A stretch of 64,000 nucleotides of DNA from Aradus depressus (taxonomy: Eukaryota; Arthropoda; Insecta; Hemiptera; Aradidae), in assembly GCA_963662175.1 (NCBI GenBank), contig OY759218.1:8982001-9046000 (forward strand), in the 5' to 3' direction. Made by a program: the position numbers and the translations under genes. Each line of letters starts with the position of its first letter. Position 1 is the stretch's first letter. A model generated the notes under the pieces. That model saw only the letters and a list, made by a program, of their open reading frames with translations. It was not told the DNA's origin and searched no databases. Positions 39,974-52,002 of the stretch are shown here, in pieces.

Positions 39974-40364
39974 CTACCTGGGTTGTACTCTATAACTGTT
40001 ATATTAACTATAACGGACAAAAAACAAAAAACAAATAGCGTTATGATAAATAAAAGACGAACCTGCGAGAGAAGATTCGGTTTTCAGATAACCATGTTGG
40101 TCCAATGAGCCTGAAGTTTCATTATCACAAATGATAATAAAGTAACAAGAAACGGTCATTTCGACTCAGGGATACAAACAGTTTCTGGACTATATGCCCT
40201 CTGTCTGTTAGCACGAGGAGAAAGTGAGTGACTCGTCTTGTTGATATGGCATCCAAATCAACTGATGTTTGAACATTGACTTCTCAGATTTTCCATTCAT
40301 AAATTGTATCTAGTAAAAATACAAAAGTGCAGACTTTAAGATTTTGAGTAATCATTACAGAGGG
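39974..40364. repeat. Second duplicated block, copy B
   Basis: Counterpart of 32213-32712, same orientation, internally shortened after CATGTTGGTCCA. The swapped order of the two blocks relative to copy A rules out a simple tandem duplication. Confidence 0.88.
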
Positions 40365-40464
40365 GACAGTCGAGGAGAAAATACCGAGGATGCAAGAATG
40401 AGTCTATCCTCGGAAAACGTAACTTATGACAACCCTGATAAACATTCTAAAGTAACAAACTTAC

Positions 40465-40638
40465 TTAGGAGGTGACAGGTGGTAGTCTCTATCCACTTTA
40501 GCAGTGAGCAGGTCTGAGGTAAGTGACTCGTACTCTTGGACCAACTGACCATCTCTTCCTTCAGGTTGGAGAAGTAATGGTAGTATTTGAACACATCGGT
40601 GACGATGAACGTTTCGTCGGGTTGCTCCACGGATACAT
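40465..40638 (-). CDS. Candidate internal exon, unrecognised protein
   Basis: A 174-base segment between a good acceptor (TTTATTTGTATAG) and donor (AA|GTAAGT), open in two frames. One frame gives DVSVEQPDETFIVTDVFKYY then HYFSNLKEEM, which looks protein-like in its first half. The other gives GQLVQEYESLTSDLLTAKVD then RDYHLSPPK, which looks protein-like in its second half. That pattern suggests a one-base frameshift near 40545, from a sequence error or decay. It lies upstream of the TDRD9-like exons on the same strand and could belong to that gene, but I do not recognise the sequence. Confidence 0.35.
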
Positions 40639-40869
40639 CTATACAAATAAAAACATATGGCTAGTGAAGTGACAAAGTTAAATCCATAAAGATCCGGACA
40701 TGCTGAAGCGTTTGGCGATACTATACGCTCTACGTTCACAAGCATATCCACTATACACCTGAGAAGCGTCTGAGTCCCATCCACATTAATATACGTTTAA
40801 ATTTATTATTTCTCCCGACTAGAGACGATCGTTAGGAACAGGGTAGCAACTTCTAGATAGCTTGTCGCT

Positions 40870-42900
40870 ATTACCCAAAGCACTTGATGCGACAAAAAAT
40901 GAAAATAAAATTAGATAAGAACTCCGTTTGTTTAAAGGATTCCCCCAAACAAAGTGAGTTGACTCATTACATACATCTTGGAAACTCATCAGTTATGAAT
41001 GAAACTTATACACATGAAAAATATGAACGATTTTTGAATGAACAAAAACTACAAAATTATGACCAGAAACGTAAGTAAAATAAAAATATAGCTGCCTATT
41101 TATCCACGAAAACCTAGGTAAATATTGCGAATAATTTTTACAAAATACAAATTAAAGAAGATAAATTGAATAAATAAATATTACCAATTAGCTTGAACCA
41201 ATTAAAGGACTAATAATGACATATAAACAGAGAACTAAAATCAAAGTAAAACAAAAAAAATATGCATGCACACACTTCATAGTGACAATACATAAGAATT
41301 CAAATATAGACAACATTCAATATTATGAGAAATTAATATATAGATATAATGAATGAAAAGCAATGAAAATAAAAAGAAAAATAAACTTCACAAAACAAAC
41401 GGAACGATGAAAAGAAGAAAGAATACTTGTTTTGGGTACATTCTACTATATCAAAATCCGGAAAAATATCACAAAACAGTAATGAGGGCTTACCGTGAAG
41501 TGTAATTGGCTAATGTTAAATATATAAACAACAATTTCAATTGAATCCCAGCTCTCACGTTAAACAAAGGGAAGGTAAACTTGAGGTAATAATAGGTGTA
41601 GCCCCAATGAGATACATGGCGGGAACCTAGCAAATTCAAATCCAGTATATCGACTTTTCGTATTCATTTATTTATAAAAAGATAATAAAATTATCTGGTA
41701 TTTGCAAAACAAAGGAATAACCAAGTCTCTCCTGCAATCCTGCAACATACAAAGTCCTTCCTCAATCAATTTTTGTGATGAATAATACAAAATCAAAAAT
41801 ATACTGCAACGAGGTACGTTCTTTCAAGAATTCCTTGGAAGTTATAAGCACTAAATCACGTCGTAAACAATCTCATTTATCCACCCAATATTACAATGGC
41901 ATGAAAAAACTACTATCACTGTATCCACTAACTACTGACACTGAAAAAACGACTGAAGTTCATTTTCGAATGAATTAGACTTGAATGGTCTGATTACGGA
42001 TGTCAATGTTCTATTTCATTATATACGATACATTAAATGTTATACTTTGGGCTGAAATTGTACACTTTATAATGAGCTAAATATAGAATGTCGACTTAAA
42101 AGTTCACGGTAAATGATAGTCCCTTCAGTCTAATTATGTACTTGAATTTCAAATGTTAATAAATAATTCTTGGACAGCAGAAACATGATTCAAGAAGAAA
42201 AACATACAAAACTGAATTTGATAGTAACTTCAAAATCTATATTTTTCAAAAGTTGAACAAGGAAGCGAAATACGTCCAATTAACTAGTATTGGGTACATT
42301 ATAAATCAAAATTACCTTGTGGGGGCGAAGACGATGAAAGTCTGCGCCAAATAATTACCTATTATTTTTTGAACTGGTTCCACTTCTTTACAAACTACTT
42401 GAGGAATTAATGCCAAAAACAAATCTGTAGGTTAACCCCAGTGTTGCCACTCTAGTTATGGTTTCAAGTATAATATATTGTACAAGTAATATTAAAATCA
42501 GAATGCTCTATTTAGTCCCAGGACAAACTTAATATATTCAAATAAGCTATTTGAATCAATTTAATAATTTGTTTCTTCTTTGTAAATGCACTATTTGTCA
42601 CTAGCTTAAGCCTGAAACTGATCTTTTTTTTCCTTGCTTCATAAATTAATGGATTTCTATTTTTGGGTCTTATAACAATAAAACAAAGTTGGGATAGGGA
42701 AATTTACGACTTACCATTCACTTCAGTCTATAGCTGCCAGGTGAACTTCAATCTTATGGCAAACTAGAAATAAAATTAGGAAGTCCGTATCAGGAAAATC
42801 TCATATTATAAAACTTACATTAAATGCTTAAAAGTACCGATGGTAAGTAGTTTTTCAAAACATATTTTATTATTTTCGTTACTTATTGCTGTTTTTACAC
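40870..42900. other. AT-rich stretch without recognised features
   Basis: Two short Lys/Asn-rich frames (40884-41078, 41775-41978) have no recognisable domain. Otherwise nothing is seen. Confidence 0.55.
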
Positions 42901-43989
42901 GACTATGGAGGAGGGTATTGTTTTGTATGTATGTATGCAATATTCGTTCTTTTCTCGGTGGTTGCAAATTTTTTTTACACATTTTTGAACAAACCCAAGT
43001 TAACCTTGCGTTATAGTGAATAGTTCCGAAAGTCCTTCTCTCAGATTTGGTGTTTTGTTACCTTTAGACACCACATTCTATATGTATATAGACTTTACTG
43101 ATTTCACTTTTTTCTGTTAATTTTTTTCCATTTTCGCTTTTGTTTATTTTAATTAATTTATTTTATATTTTTATTTATTATTTTTGTTTTAATTTCTTCA
43201 CTCCAATATGCTTGTTTTATTAACTACACATAATAAATTCATTACTTTTTTTGTTTTTATTTCCATATTTTCCAACTTTTCGCATTACAATTTGAATATG
43301 GATACCCTCGACATTTGGTGTGGGGACGCACTCCACGCTGGAGCGGGAGCACCGGATAGCTCCCCACTCACACATTTTTCTTCATCGCATGACCCCCTGT
43401 ACAAATCCTGCATCCACTATATCCAATGAATATGCCGAAGCGCATATAAATAACAGATACACATACAATAGATATAAAGAAAAAAGTTTCAAGATTATAA
43501 AAGTACAAGGTTAGAAAAATAATTATATACCTACTTAATAATTTAAAGAAAACTTGTTTTAAAAACTGTACCTATATAATTCATTACCGGTTATGCATTA
43601 CGTTTTCCCTCTCCATCCAAAAGCAATCGACTGCTTAGGCTAAAACTCAATATTTGACTTACATAGTGGCTTCTGAATGCTCATAGTAAATTGTGTGCCG
43701 ATACATTCATTACATCTGCAGTTATTAGAGCTTCTGTGTTAATCCTTTCCTTTGGCCGAAGGCTGAAAATTAATAGCTGTGTTCCTTAATAGATTATGGA
43801 TACACATATAAATTGTCGTGCTGATACATTCATAGACACACGGAGCTGTTCTGGTAGATGGGACATGACGAAGAAGGCCGACTCTGTCTCCAGCTAGTAG
43901 CAACCCATGGCAAATATTGTTCATTACATCTGTTTTTTTAACCAATAAAGGTTCTATGCAATCTGTGTCTCTATTTCATTCACTTCATT

Positions 43990-44640
43990 TTCCTTCCCCA
44001 GGCATACGAAGTATAGGGGAAGTTATGTAATCGGTCGAAAATTAAATGCGAAGTTTTTTTTCGGAATTTCATGTTTTCGGACCTCCTGATTACAAAAATG
44101 TGTGTGTGCATGAACACGATAATTCCCGATAGAATGAATGAATAGACACGAAAATTTAGAATATGCAGACACTTTGAGGTGGACACCTATTCATTTTAAG
44201 CCATATCGGCCAAAGGGGGGAATTAAGGGGAAGGTTTAACACAAAAACTTTAATAACTATCATTGAAGTAAATGGACGAAATTTATTAATTTTCATTTCG
44301 GAAACAGCCGAAAAGTGGGGGATCAAAGGGGGCTCAACACAAAAATTCCCAATAACTTCCGATGTAATGAATGTACCGACATGAAATTTTATATTTAAAT
44401 TGTAAACTCCATGAGGATGGCACCTATTACCTTTCTGCGGAATCGGTGAAAGGGAAGTCCAAAGAAGGAGTACTCGACTCTAGTACCCTTATAACTGTCT
44501 ATTTAATGAATGTATGGACACATAATTTAGAATAAGGATTCAGAAACCACTATTTGAGTCAAATATTGAGTTTTACCCCAAACGGTTGATTGGTTTTTGA
44601 GGGAGAGCGAAAACGTAATTGCTTAATTCGTGCTGGGTCT
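43990..44640. mobile_element. ACTTCCCC-family element, nearly full length
   Basis: Begins CCTTCCCCAGGCATACGAAG/TATAGGGGAAGTTATG (terminal hairpin) and ends TTGCTTAATTCGTGCTGG. In between are four diverged subunits with AATGAATGTACCGACATGA-type blocks. The best copy for defining family length (about 650 bases). A shorter fragment precedes it at 43645-43860. Confidence 0.77.
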
Positions 44641-46327
44641 CCTCAAAGAAATCTCCTCTAAATCGACATTTCCTATATCGAAACTATATGATTCTCTTGC
44701 TATAATTATATGGAGGCTCCACTCACCCTTACAGGCTGCTAGCTCACCTCATTGCATACCGATAAATGTTCCATATGTGACAACTCAACTTCAGTTATAC
44801 TTAACGAGTTTGAGTTGTTGTGTTCATCTTGAGGTTGAGGAGCGAGAGATGGATGCGCAAACTGATTCAGAGAAGCCTCTCAACAGGGAATCCCAAAGTA
44901 GCAGCCTGTTTGATAATGGTAGCCGATATTTTGGGTGAAGTTCTGTGATTTGTGGCTGCGAAGTTGGCAATATCAGAGAGGAGCAACACTGTTTCATATC
45001 TCCTCCGATCATCTTATCCAATACACTATACATGTATAAATACCATGGATTCTCCAATAATAATAAACTATAGTATATACCTAATAACAATATAAGTACC
45101 AAAACATAGCAACAACAAACATCTTGAAGACCAGGTACAATATAGATAGATAGCTAACCAACTCAAATGCCCCAGATTTGAGGAGGGAAGGAAAAATGTG
45201 GAGTGCAGCATGGGCGCCCCACTGACTGCTACCAGCTACGTGGACGCTATGCTGCGCTCCCAGGAGTCGTGGCATGAGGGCTGCGAATTTGCTATAAGCA
45301 GAAGAAGGGGCGTTACCAGCCACCCATCCTCCCTTCCGCGAAGTAATGACAGGCCGTCTTTTCCGCGGAAGGCAACATCAGGATCGTCGAAGGAGTTTTT
45401 TTTTAGTGGGTTGGTATTTGGTGAAAATTCAATCAGTCGTTTAGATGTCATACTGGAACAAACCCACAAACAACTCGCCATTTCAACTTTATTAATATAG
45501 AAGAATAGAAGTGGTTCCATGCGTCTAGACGGGCCAGTCTAAAAGCTGCAGTGCCTGGGATACTTCTCTTCTGTAGTTGGGGGAGAGAGAGGGGGACCCT
45601 GTATTTAGTTAACACAATATTTCATTCAGATATGATAATAGGTAGAGGGGAGAGTTAAGTTGAGTCTGGGAACAGAGATTTACCAAATCCCAGTTTAAAA
45701 AGCAATCTTAGTAATTGTGGAGGGGGGGGGGGCGCTCTTTGCAGGATTACTGTAATCCGGATTCTCAACAACCTCTTCAGCTAATTACAGGATAAACTGG
45801 GAACCAGCACCTTCTCCTCAGTCCCCGGTGGTCACAAAAATGGGACAAACCAATTGGTATATATTAATGTACATGGTATATATTATATATTGTACATTTA
45901 TATAGGCTGTCGCATTTCTAGAAGTACAGCGGTTTTCTCTGAAAATATGCAAGTTACAAAAATATTTGTTATGGAGGTACCCGTACTTTTTGCAAAGGAA
46001 TCTAAATTTACCATCAACATATCGGATGTTTCACAACTAAATCAACATTTTTCCTATCAGTATAAATTTGTATTGAGAGCTGATATCTGAGGGCTGAGAG
46101 ATGATAGCTGAGAGCTGAGAACTGAGAGTGATAGCTTGAGTTGAAAGTTGAGAGCTGAACGCTGAGAACTTATAGCTGATAGCAGATATCTGAGGGCTGA
46201 GCGGTGAGAGCTGAGAACAGAGAGCTGATAGCTGAGAGTGATAGTTTGAGTTGAAAGTTGAGAGCTGAACGCTGAAAATTTATAATGAAAACTGACATTA
46301 TTGCAGAGATATTGTGAAATAATTCAA

Positions 46328-46574
46328 ATGGACTTGAAAAATAAAATAAAACTTGTTTATTTAAGATATTGTCTAATTTCACTAACTATATATACATGGG
46401 AGTACTTTCGGTATTTCTACCATCCTCAGCCAAAAGCATAAGAAATAAGACTCTTATCTCTTATGCTTTTGGCTGAGGATGGTAGAAATACCGAAAGTAC
46501 TCCCATGTATATATAGTTAGTGAAATTAGACAATATCTTAAATAAACAAGTTTTATTTTATTTTTCAAGTCCAT
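46328..46574. mobile_element. Fold-back element in GAGAGCT satellite, copy 1
   Basis: A 247-base palindrome from ATGGACTTG to CAAGTCCAT with centre at about 46451, same family as 31274-31532. It is inserted in the satellite array, so the satellite is older than the insertion. Confidence 0.92.
46470..46506 (+). ncRNA. Hammerhead-like motif in satellite fold-back copy 1
   Basis: TGG, CTGAGGA, T, GGTA-GAAA-TACC, GAAA, GTACT, C, CCA. The mirror arm on the minus strand (46397-46433) is identical, so both strands could encode the structure. Confidence 0.45.
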
Positions 46575-46960
46575 GAAAACTTATAGCTGATAGCAGATAT
46601 CTGAGGGCTGAGCGTTGAGAGCTGAGAGCTGAGAACTGAGAGCTGATAGCTGAGAACTGAGACCTGAGAGCTGAGCGGTGAGAGCTGAGAACTGAGAGCT
46701 GAGAGCTGAGAGCTGATATCTGAGGGCTGAGAGATGATAGCTGAGAGCTGAGAACTGAGAGTGATAGCTTGAGTTGAAAGTTGAGAGCTGAACGCTGAGA
46801 ACTTATAGCTGATAACAGATATCTGAGGGCTGAGCGGTGAGAGCTGAGAACAGAGAGCTGATAGCTGAGAGTGATAGTTTGAGTTGAAAGTTGAGAGCTG
46901 AACGCTGAAAATTTATAATGAAAACTGACATTATTGCAGAGATATTGTGAAATAATTCAA

Positions 46961-47207
46961 ATGGACTTGAAAAATAAAATAAAACTTGTTTATTTAAGAT
47001 ATTGTCTAATTTCACTAACTATATATACATGGGAGTACTTTCGGTATTTCTACCATCCTCAGCCAAAAGCATAAGAAATAAGACTCTTATCTCTTATGCT
47101 TTTGGCTGAGGATGGTAGAAATACCGAAAGTACTCCCATGTATATATAGTTAGTGAAATTAGACAATATCTTAAATAAACAAGTTTTATTTTATTTTTCA
47201 AGTCCAT
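46961..47207. mobile_element. Fold-back element in GAGAGCT satellite, copy 2
   Basis: Appears identical base for base to 46328-46574, exactly 633 bases downstream, with the same flanks. It was copied by the tandem duplication of the surrounding satellite, not by a second insertion. Confidence 0.92.
47103..47139 (+). ncRNA. Hammerhead-like motif in satellite fold-back copy 2
   Basis: Identical to 46470-46506 because of the 633-bp duplication. The minus-strand partner is at 47030-47066. Confidence 0.45.
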
Positions 47208-47644
47208 GAAAACTTATAGCTGATAGCAGATATCTGAGGGCTGAGCGTTGAGAGCTGAGAGCTGAAAGCTGAGAGCTGAGAACTGAGAGCTGATAGCTGA
47301 GAACTGAGACCTGAGAGCTGAGCGGTGAGAGCTGAGAACTGAGAGCTGAGAGCTGAGAACTGAGAGCTGATAGCTGAGAGTGATAGTTTGAGTTGAAAGT
47401 TGAGAGCTGAACGTTGAAAACTTATAGCTGATAGCAGATATCTGAGGGCTGAGCGGTGAGAGCTGAGAGCTGAGAACTGAGAGCTGATAGCTGAGAACTG
47501 AGAGCTGAGAGCTGAGCGGTGAGAGCTGAGAGCTGAGAACTGAGAGCTGAGAGCTGAGAGCTGAGAACTGAGAGCTGAGAGCTGAGAACTGAGAGCTGAT
47601 AGCTGAGAGCTGATAGCTGAGAGCTAGGAGTTGAGCTCCTCTAG

Positions 47645-49680
47645 GCTATTTTGGCTGGGGGCTGAGATCTATTCTGGGCCCCAGTCGCTTGCTACAAGTC
47701 CCACAGACCACAGACCAGTATGTCCATCTGACTTCTCATCTCACCATCCCTCACCCTCAGGCCGGACATGGTAAGCAACACACTCATTTTCGCCAATTTT
47801 TCACCTTCTGCAGTAAAATCTCACCTGAAAAATATTTCTGTTTTCTTGTTACACAACCGTATTGATTCTTACTCATAGCATCACCTTTAATAAGCTATTA
47901 GAAAATATTATATGAACACTCAAAATGGAGCTGGCAGACCTTCAAGTTAGCGTAATGACAAGGCATGACAATTATGTATAAACAAAAGAATGTGAACGCA
48001 CAGAAGGCCATCAGTTACCTGATAATTATCAGCCTAATTCTCAGAGGAAAATGTAATTATAAATATGTTTATAGAGGGGTCCCAAGAAAGGAGGGTGACT
48101 TTGTTATAACGTCCGAACTGCTAAAGATATCTAGTTTTATATCTGTTGATAGTGGTGAGGCATTGTCTTAGCTTCCACAAAGTAGTAATAAGAATAGTTG
48201 GGATCCCTTGAAGACCATGTGGTCGTGGCTTCCAAGTGTTTTGTATGCACTTCCTACAGTGTATTATATATAGGTACACTATATTGTAATATTTACGACA
48301 GTATATTACAACAATAGCTTCTATCTAATTCCTACAATTTTTACTATTATTATTTATTTTTTTTCTCATGTTACGTAAGGTGGGTTCAGGAGCGTGTGAC
48401 AGTTTGTGACTATACCTACTTAGTGTATAACAACAATGGCGAAAGATTTATTCGTTTTGAAGGGAGACCAGAGTTTAGCCAATATGCACGGTATATCAGG
48501 CCAAAAAAACAACAACAATGGCTTATATATATTAAGGCCTATATAATGTCTTATATATCTACTCTATAGTGTATTACAAACTATAGTGTTTAATTAGTAC
48601 CAAATCAATAAAAATTTTAAAAAAATTAAAAAGATACATTCCTAAAGCCGAAAAATACCTGAAAGTTAAAATTTTTTTTTTAAATAATGAAAGTTAATTT
48701 TCAAAGGTTTATCAAGGCTTCTTTCTGCCATATGGTTTTTTACCACAATTCTTACAGGGGTTTTTCTGAATTCGACGCATAACCCATTTTTCTGGATCTA
48801 CGGTTCACAAAATTTAAACTGAAAGCTACATAAATATTTTTTCATACAAAATAGTTTAGTTATTTCCTTTTGATTTGATTTTAACTTCACCAAACTATCG
48901 ACGCATAGAGGAATTAGTACCTAATGACAATTAAATATTCAAATAATCTTTGTTTGTTTGGTTCCCAAAGTTCAGAACCTGAAGATGAACAAATGCATTT
49001 ATACTGTTTCTAATTTTGATTTAGTACTTCCTATATTTTTGTAAATATTTTTTTATTGATGTCGCGTTTAATAATTTATTCATTCTTTTTCGTTATAGTA
49101 GAAATCTTATTGTATTAGCGTTTATTTGCATCTTAATTATTTAAAACATGTATTAATGTCGGAGACCTTTGGAATATGTAGTTGGGTACATAAAATAAAT
49201 AGGTATGCTTCTCCTAAGAGCAACCTACGTTGTAGATAACATCGTCCCTTCGAGAAAGGTTACTCGCTTTACTGTAATTATTAACAAATGAATAATTTTA
49301 TAAGTATATCCATGAGAAAATATATCCAAGTAAGGAAATATCTCGCTTAAGAAAATAAGCAAAACAAAAACATTTTAGGTGTAATTGTTAATTCTGGGTA
49401 TACAGTACCCAAGATATAGGCAATACAGTTTCCAGTGACCTTTGTGATTGGCCAGAATGTTTGTTTACATTTGTTGTCTTTTCCCGGCAGATTGGTGCCA
49501 ACATTGCCCCGTCTCCGAACTGGACCTCTGCCCACACTTCTCCCGCCAATTTCGATAAAAAAGAAATCCATAGATCAACTTGCAGCTCTAAAGATATTAC
49601 TAGTATGGCTGGTTGGAGTGAGTAGGACCATGTTCGGATGGCCGCTTCGGATCCAGTCACCCGGCCGCACCTAGCCCCCT
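47645..49680. other. AT-rich stretch without recognised features
   Basis: No gene, repeat or RNA recognised. A slightly GC-richer patch at 49490-49680 has overlapping frames on both strands but no domain. Confidence 0.5.
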
Positions 49681-49689
49681 TTCCCATCA

Positions 49690-50000
49690 TTACTACATGT
49701 AGAATAGGGAAAGTTATGTTGAGTTGTCACTGGAATTACATGTTTTCTGTGTGTCACGTCTGTATCCAGGACCCCATTAGGACGATATCTATTGATTTCC
49801 AACTGAATCGGCCAAAAAAAAGAGGGGGTATAGGTGGGTCAACTCGAAAACTCTAATAACTGCCGATTGAATAAATGTGTCGACTAAAATGTTATATGAG
49901 GATTGAAAAGACTGTGAGACACTTATTGATTTACCGGTCACCTTATATCTCTCCTTCCAATAACCAAAAGACTCTGAGTGAGACACTTATTGATTTACCG
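49690..50000. repeat. ACTTCCCC-family fragment with local duplication
   Basis: AGGGAAAGTTATGTTGAGTT, AATCGGCCAAAAAAAAGAGG and TAATAACTGCCGATTGAATA are family blocks. CTGAGTGAGACACTTATTGA and ACCTTATATCTCC recur with short spacing (about 49910-50022), a local duplication. Confidence 0.6.
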
Positions 50001-50861
50001 AGCGGAGATACCTTATATCTCCTCGCTCCACTCTCCTCTCCGTCCACTATTCCAGTCTGGACCTCTAGACATGTCTTCTTCCAATAACCACCCCCGTCAC
50101 TTCCTTGAGCCGCTTTCCGCCCATATGAGCATGAGCTGATATTGTTTAGCAATCCGCTAAAACCATCTGATTGCGGCCAGGTCCTAAATAGAGATAGATG
50201 AACTCCTGCACTCTCTGGAACGTGTTTGGCTCTGGTCATCCTTCTGCCCCGTCATGAAGATTTTGTTCTCGTTCACGAACTAACCAAATCTTTTGCGTGA
50301 TTCCTCCTGGGCAAGGAATCTCCACACTATATCCATATCCCGAGCAACTAACAATTATATTCACTTCACTAAAATATATATACATATATTTATATATCCT
50401 TGCCCGCTAGGAACAACGTTTTATTAATTTACCTGAAGCTGATTACGTGCATTACCCGTAGAAAGCAAAAGAAGCTTATTCTCCCTACCAGAGGCCCCCA
50501 CCTCAGTGCTTCTCGCCTGCTTCGCTACTCAAAAATGTATCTCTGTTATTTCTAAGCTCACCAGAAAAGTGTAAAAAACAAGAAATTTTTAAAATAGGAA
50601 TTTTTTTCACATTGACTTCACGTAAGATAATCAGTAAGTGAGAAAACATGAAATAACTGTTTCCATCTCCAAGTACTATTGTTTTTAAATTTACTAATTT
50701 GCTGTCAGTTTTTCTACGTTTTTCCATGAGCTTTGGAGGGGAGGAACACTTAAGTCTAAATTCAACAAATTAACAAAAAAATAATAATAATAATAATAAC
50801 GGCAGAGTCCTGGTGAGAGGAGATCACAAAAATAAGCTGTAACAGATGTGAGATGTGGAGG

Positions 50862-50996
50862 CAGATGGACGGCCCACAGACCGCAGCTGGGTGAGGGGCG
50901 GCCCACGGACCGTAGCTGGGCGCGAGGCGGCCCACGGACCGCAGTTGGGCGCGAGGCGGCCCACGGACCGCAGTTGGGCGCGGGCGGCCCATGGAC
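50862..50996. repeat. GC-rich ~27-28-bp tandem repeat, about 5 copies
   Basis: Repeats of GCGGCCCACGGACCGCAGTT followed by GGGCGCGAG. Very GC- and CpG-rich within AT-rich DNA; each unit contains the near-palindrome CGGCCCACGGACCG. Open frames on both strands across it follow from the repeat and are not evidence of a gene. Confidence 0.9.
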
Positions 50997-51559
50997 ACCC
51001 CATATTCAACTTTCTACCTCCGCGTTTAACGGTGTAATCCACCCTCTGAGTTTCAAAAAAATCTATTTTTCCTCTTCGGCGTTTTCCGCAGAAGACCTAC
51101 TTTATGGACCCGGAATAACAGTTTGAAGGTGGAACAAGAAACCCTATTTCATCAAGCCAAAAAATTCCAATATTTTTTACCGCTTTTCTCTATCCGCGCT
51201 TCTCCAAAACTACTGATTCGATTAACTTCAAATTTGGAGAAAACTTTAAAAAGATAATCGTCTAATAGCGTGAGATTTCTTTGATATATAAATTTTTTGA
51301 TTTTATCAAAATGTTTGAAGTAAAAAGTATTAATTAATTTTTTGCTTTATTTTTTTATTTATTTACAATAACATATTTACTGTGAAAAGTACACAACTAG
51401 CAAATGAAATGTGGGACAAATGTTTATGTTGATGACATGAGGGGAGAAATCACCCAATGCTGACACTCCCTAAAACACTGAGTTGCACTCCCATCACTAT
51501 CACTGCTGCTACTACCTAGAAGGTCACTGGGCCATTGGCGCTTAAGGCGTCTTTCAGGA

Positions 51560-51895
51560 TTTTGGGGAAGTAAGCACGGATTAGGCATCCGATACAACCA
51601 GGAGTTGTACGCACTCTACAGAGCCTAAAGTGTCGCACTGGATTAGAGTTGCCAGACTCCGTTGTGCTGGACATGTAAGACGGATGGACGAGGACCTTAT
51701 ACCCAGCAAACTCGTTAATATGACATCGGAGGGTAGGAGAAGAGTGGGACGACCCAGAAGAAGATGGCTGGAGACTGTGAACAGAGACGCAAGACGGTTT
51801 GGTGCGGTGGACTGGTGGAGAGCCGCATGGGGATATTTCCTGGAGGAGGCCAAGGCTCTTGACGGGCTGTAGCGCCTACGATGGTGATGATGAAG
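51560..51895 (+). pseudogene. C-terminal tail of a second LINE with GATGATGAA 3' end
   Basis: The frame reads GIRYNQELYALYRA, one stop, then KVSHWIRVARLRCAGHVRRM, GRRRVGRPRRRWLETVNRDA and EEAKALDGL. It ends at a stop followed by ATGGTGATGATGAA. The RLRxxGHVxRM ... GRPRRRW signature and the GATGATGA-type tail match the 3' end of a 5'-truncated LINE. It is diverged from the one at 11527-11880, so it is a separate family. Confidence 0.75.
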
Positions 51896-52002
51896 CACGG
51901 ATTAGAGGGTTATTGTGGGGATTAAGGAAGGAATGGAAATTCTTATATTTGAGTTTAACTACTTCAGTGATGAAAAGAACTTTGAGGTCTGTGTGAAGGT
52001 GC

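Larger units (their letters stand above)
46080..47640. repeat. 7/14-bp satellite (GAGAGCT units) with a 633-bp tandem duplication
   Basis: Variants of TGAGAGC, TGAGAAC and TGATAGC repeat for about 1 kb in total, interrupted by the two fold-back elements. The stretch 46080-46712 recurs at 46713-47345. It has no reading frame of interest. Confidence 0.95.

Noticed and set aside
44630..44938. 102-codon plus-strand frame ending LNRESQSSSLFDNGSRYFG
   Set aside because: Begins inside the end of a dispersed repeat; C-terminal half looks mildly protein-like but there is no homology I recognise and no splice context.
45198..45520. 100-codon plus-strand and 94-codon minus-strand frames
   Set aside because: Overlapping on both strands, no recognised domain, and no convincing splice sites; cannot choose one.
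50824..51126. Overlapping frames on both strands rich in Gly, Arg, Pro
   Set aside because: They follow from the GC-rich 27-28-bp repeat; open on both strands at once, no conserved domain.
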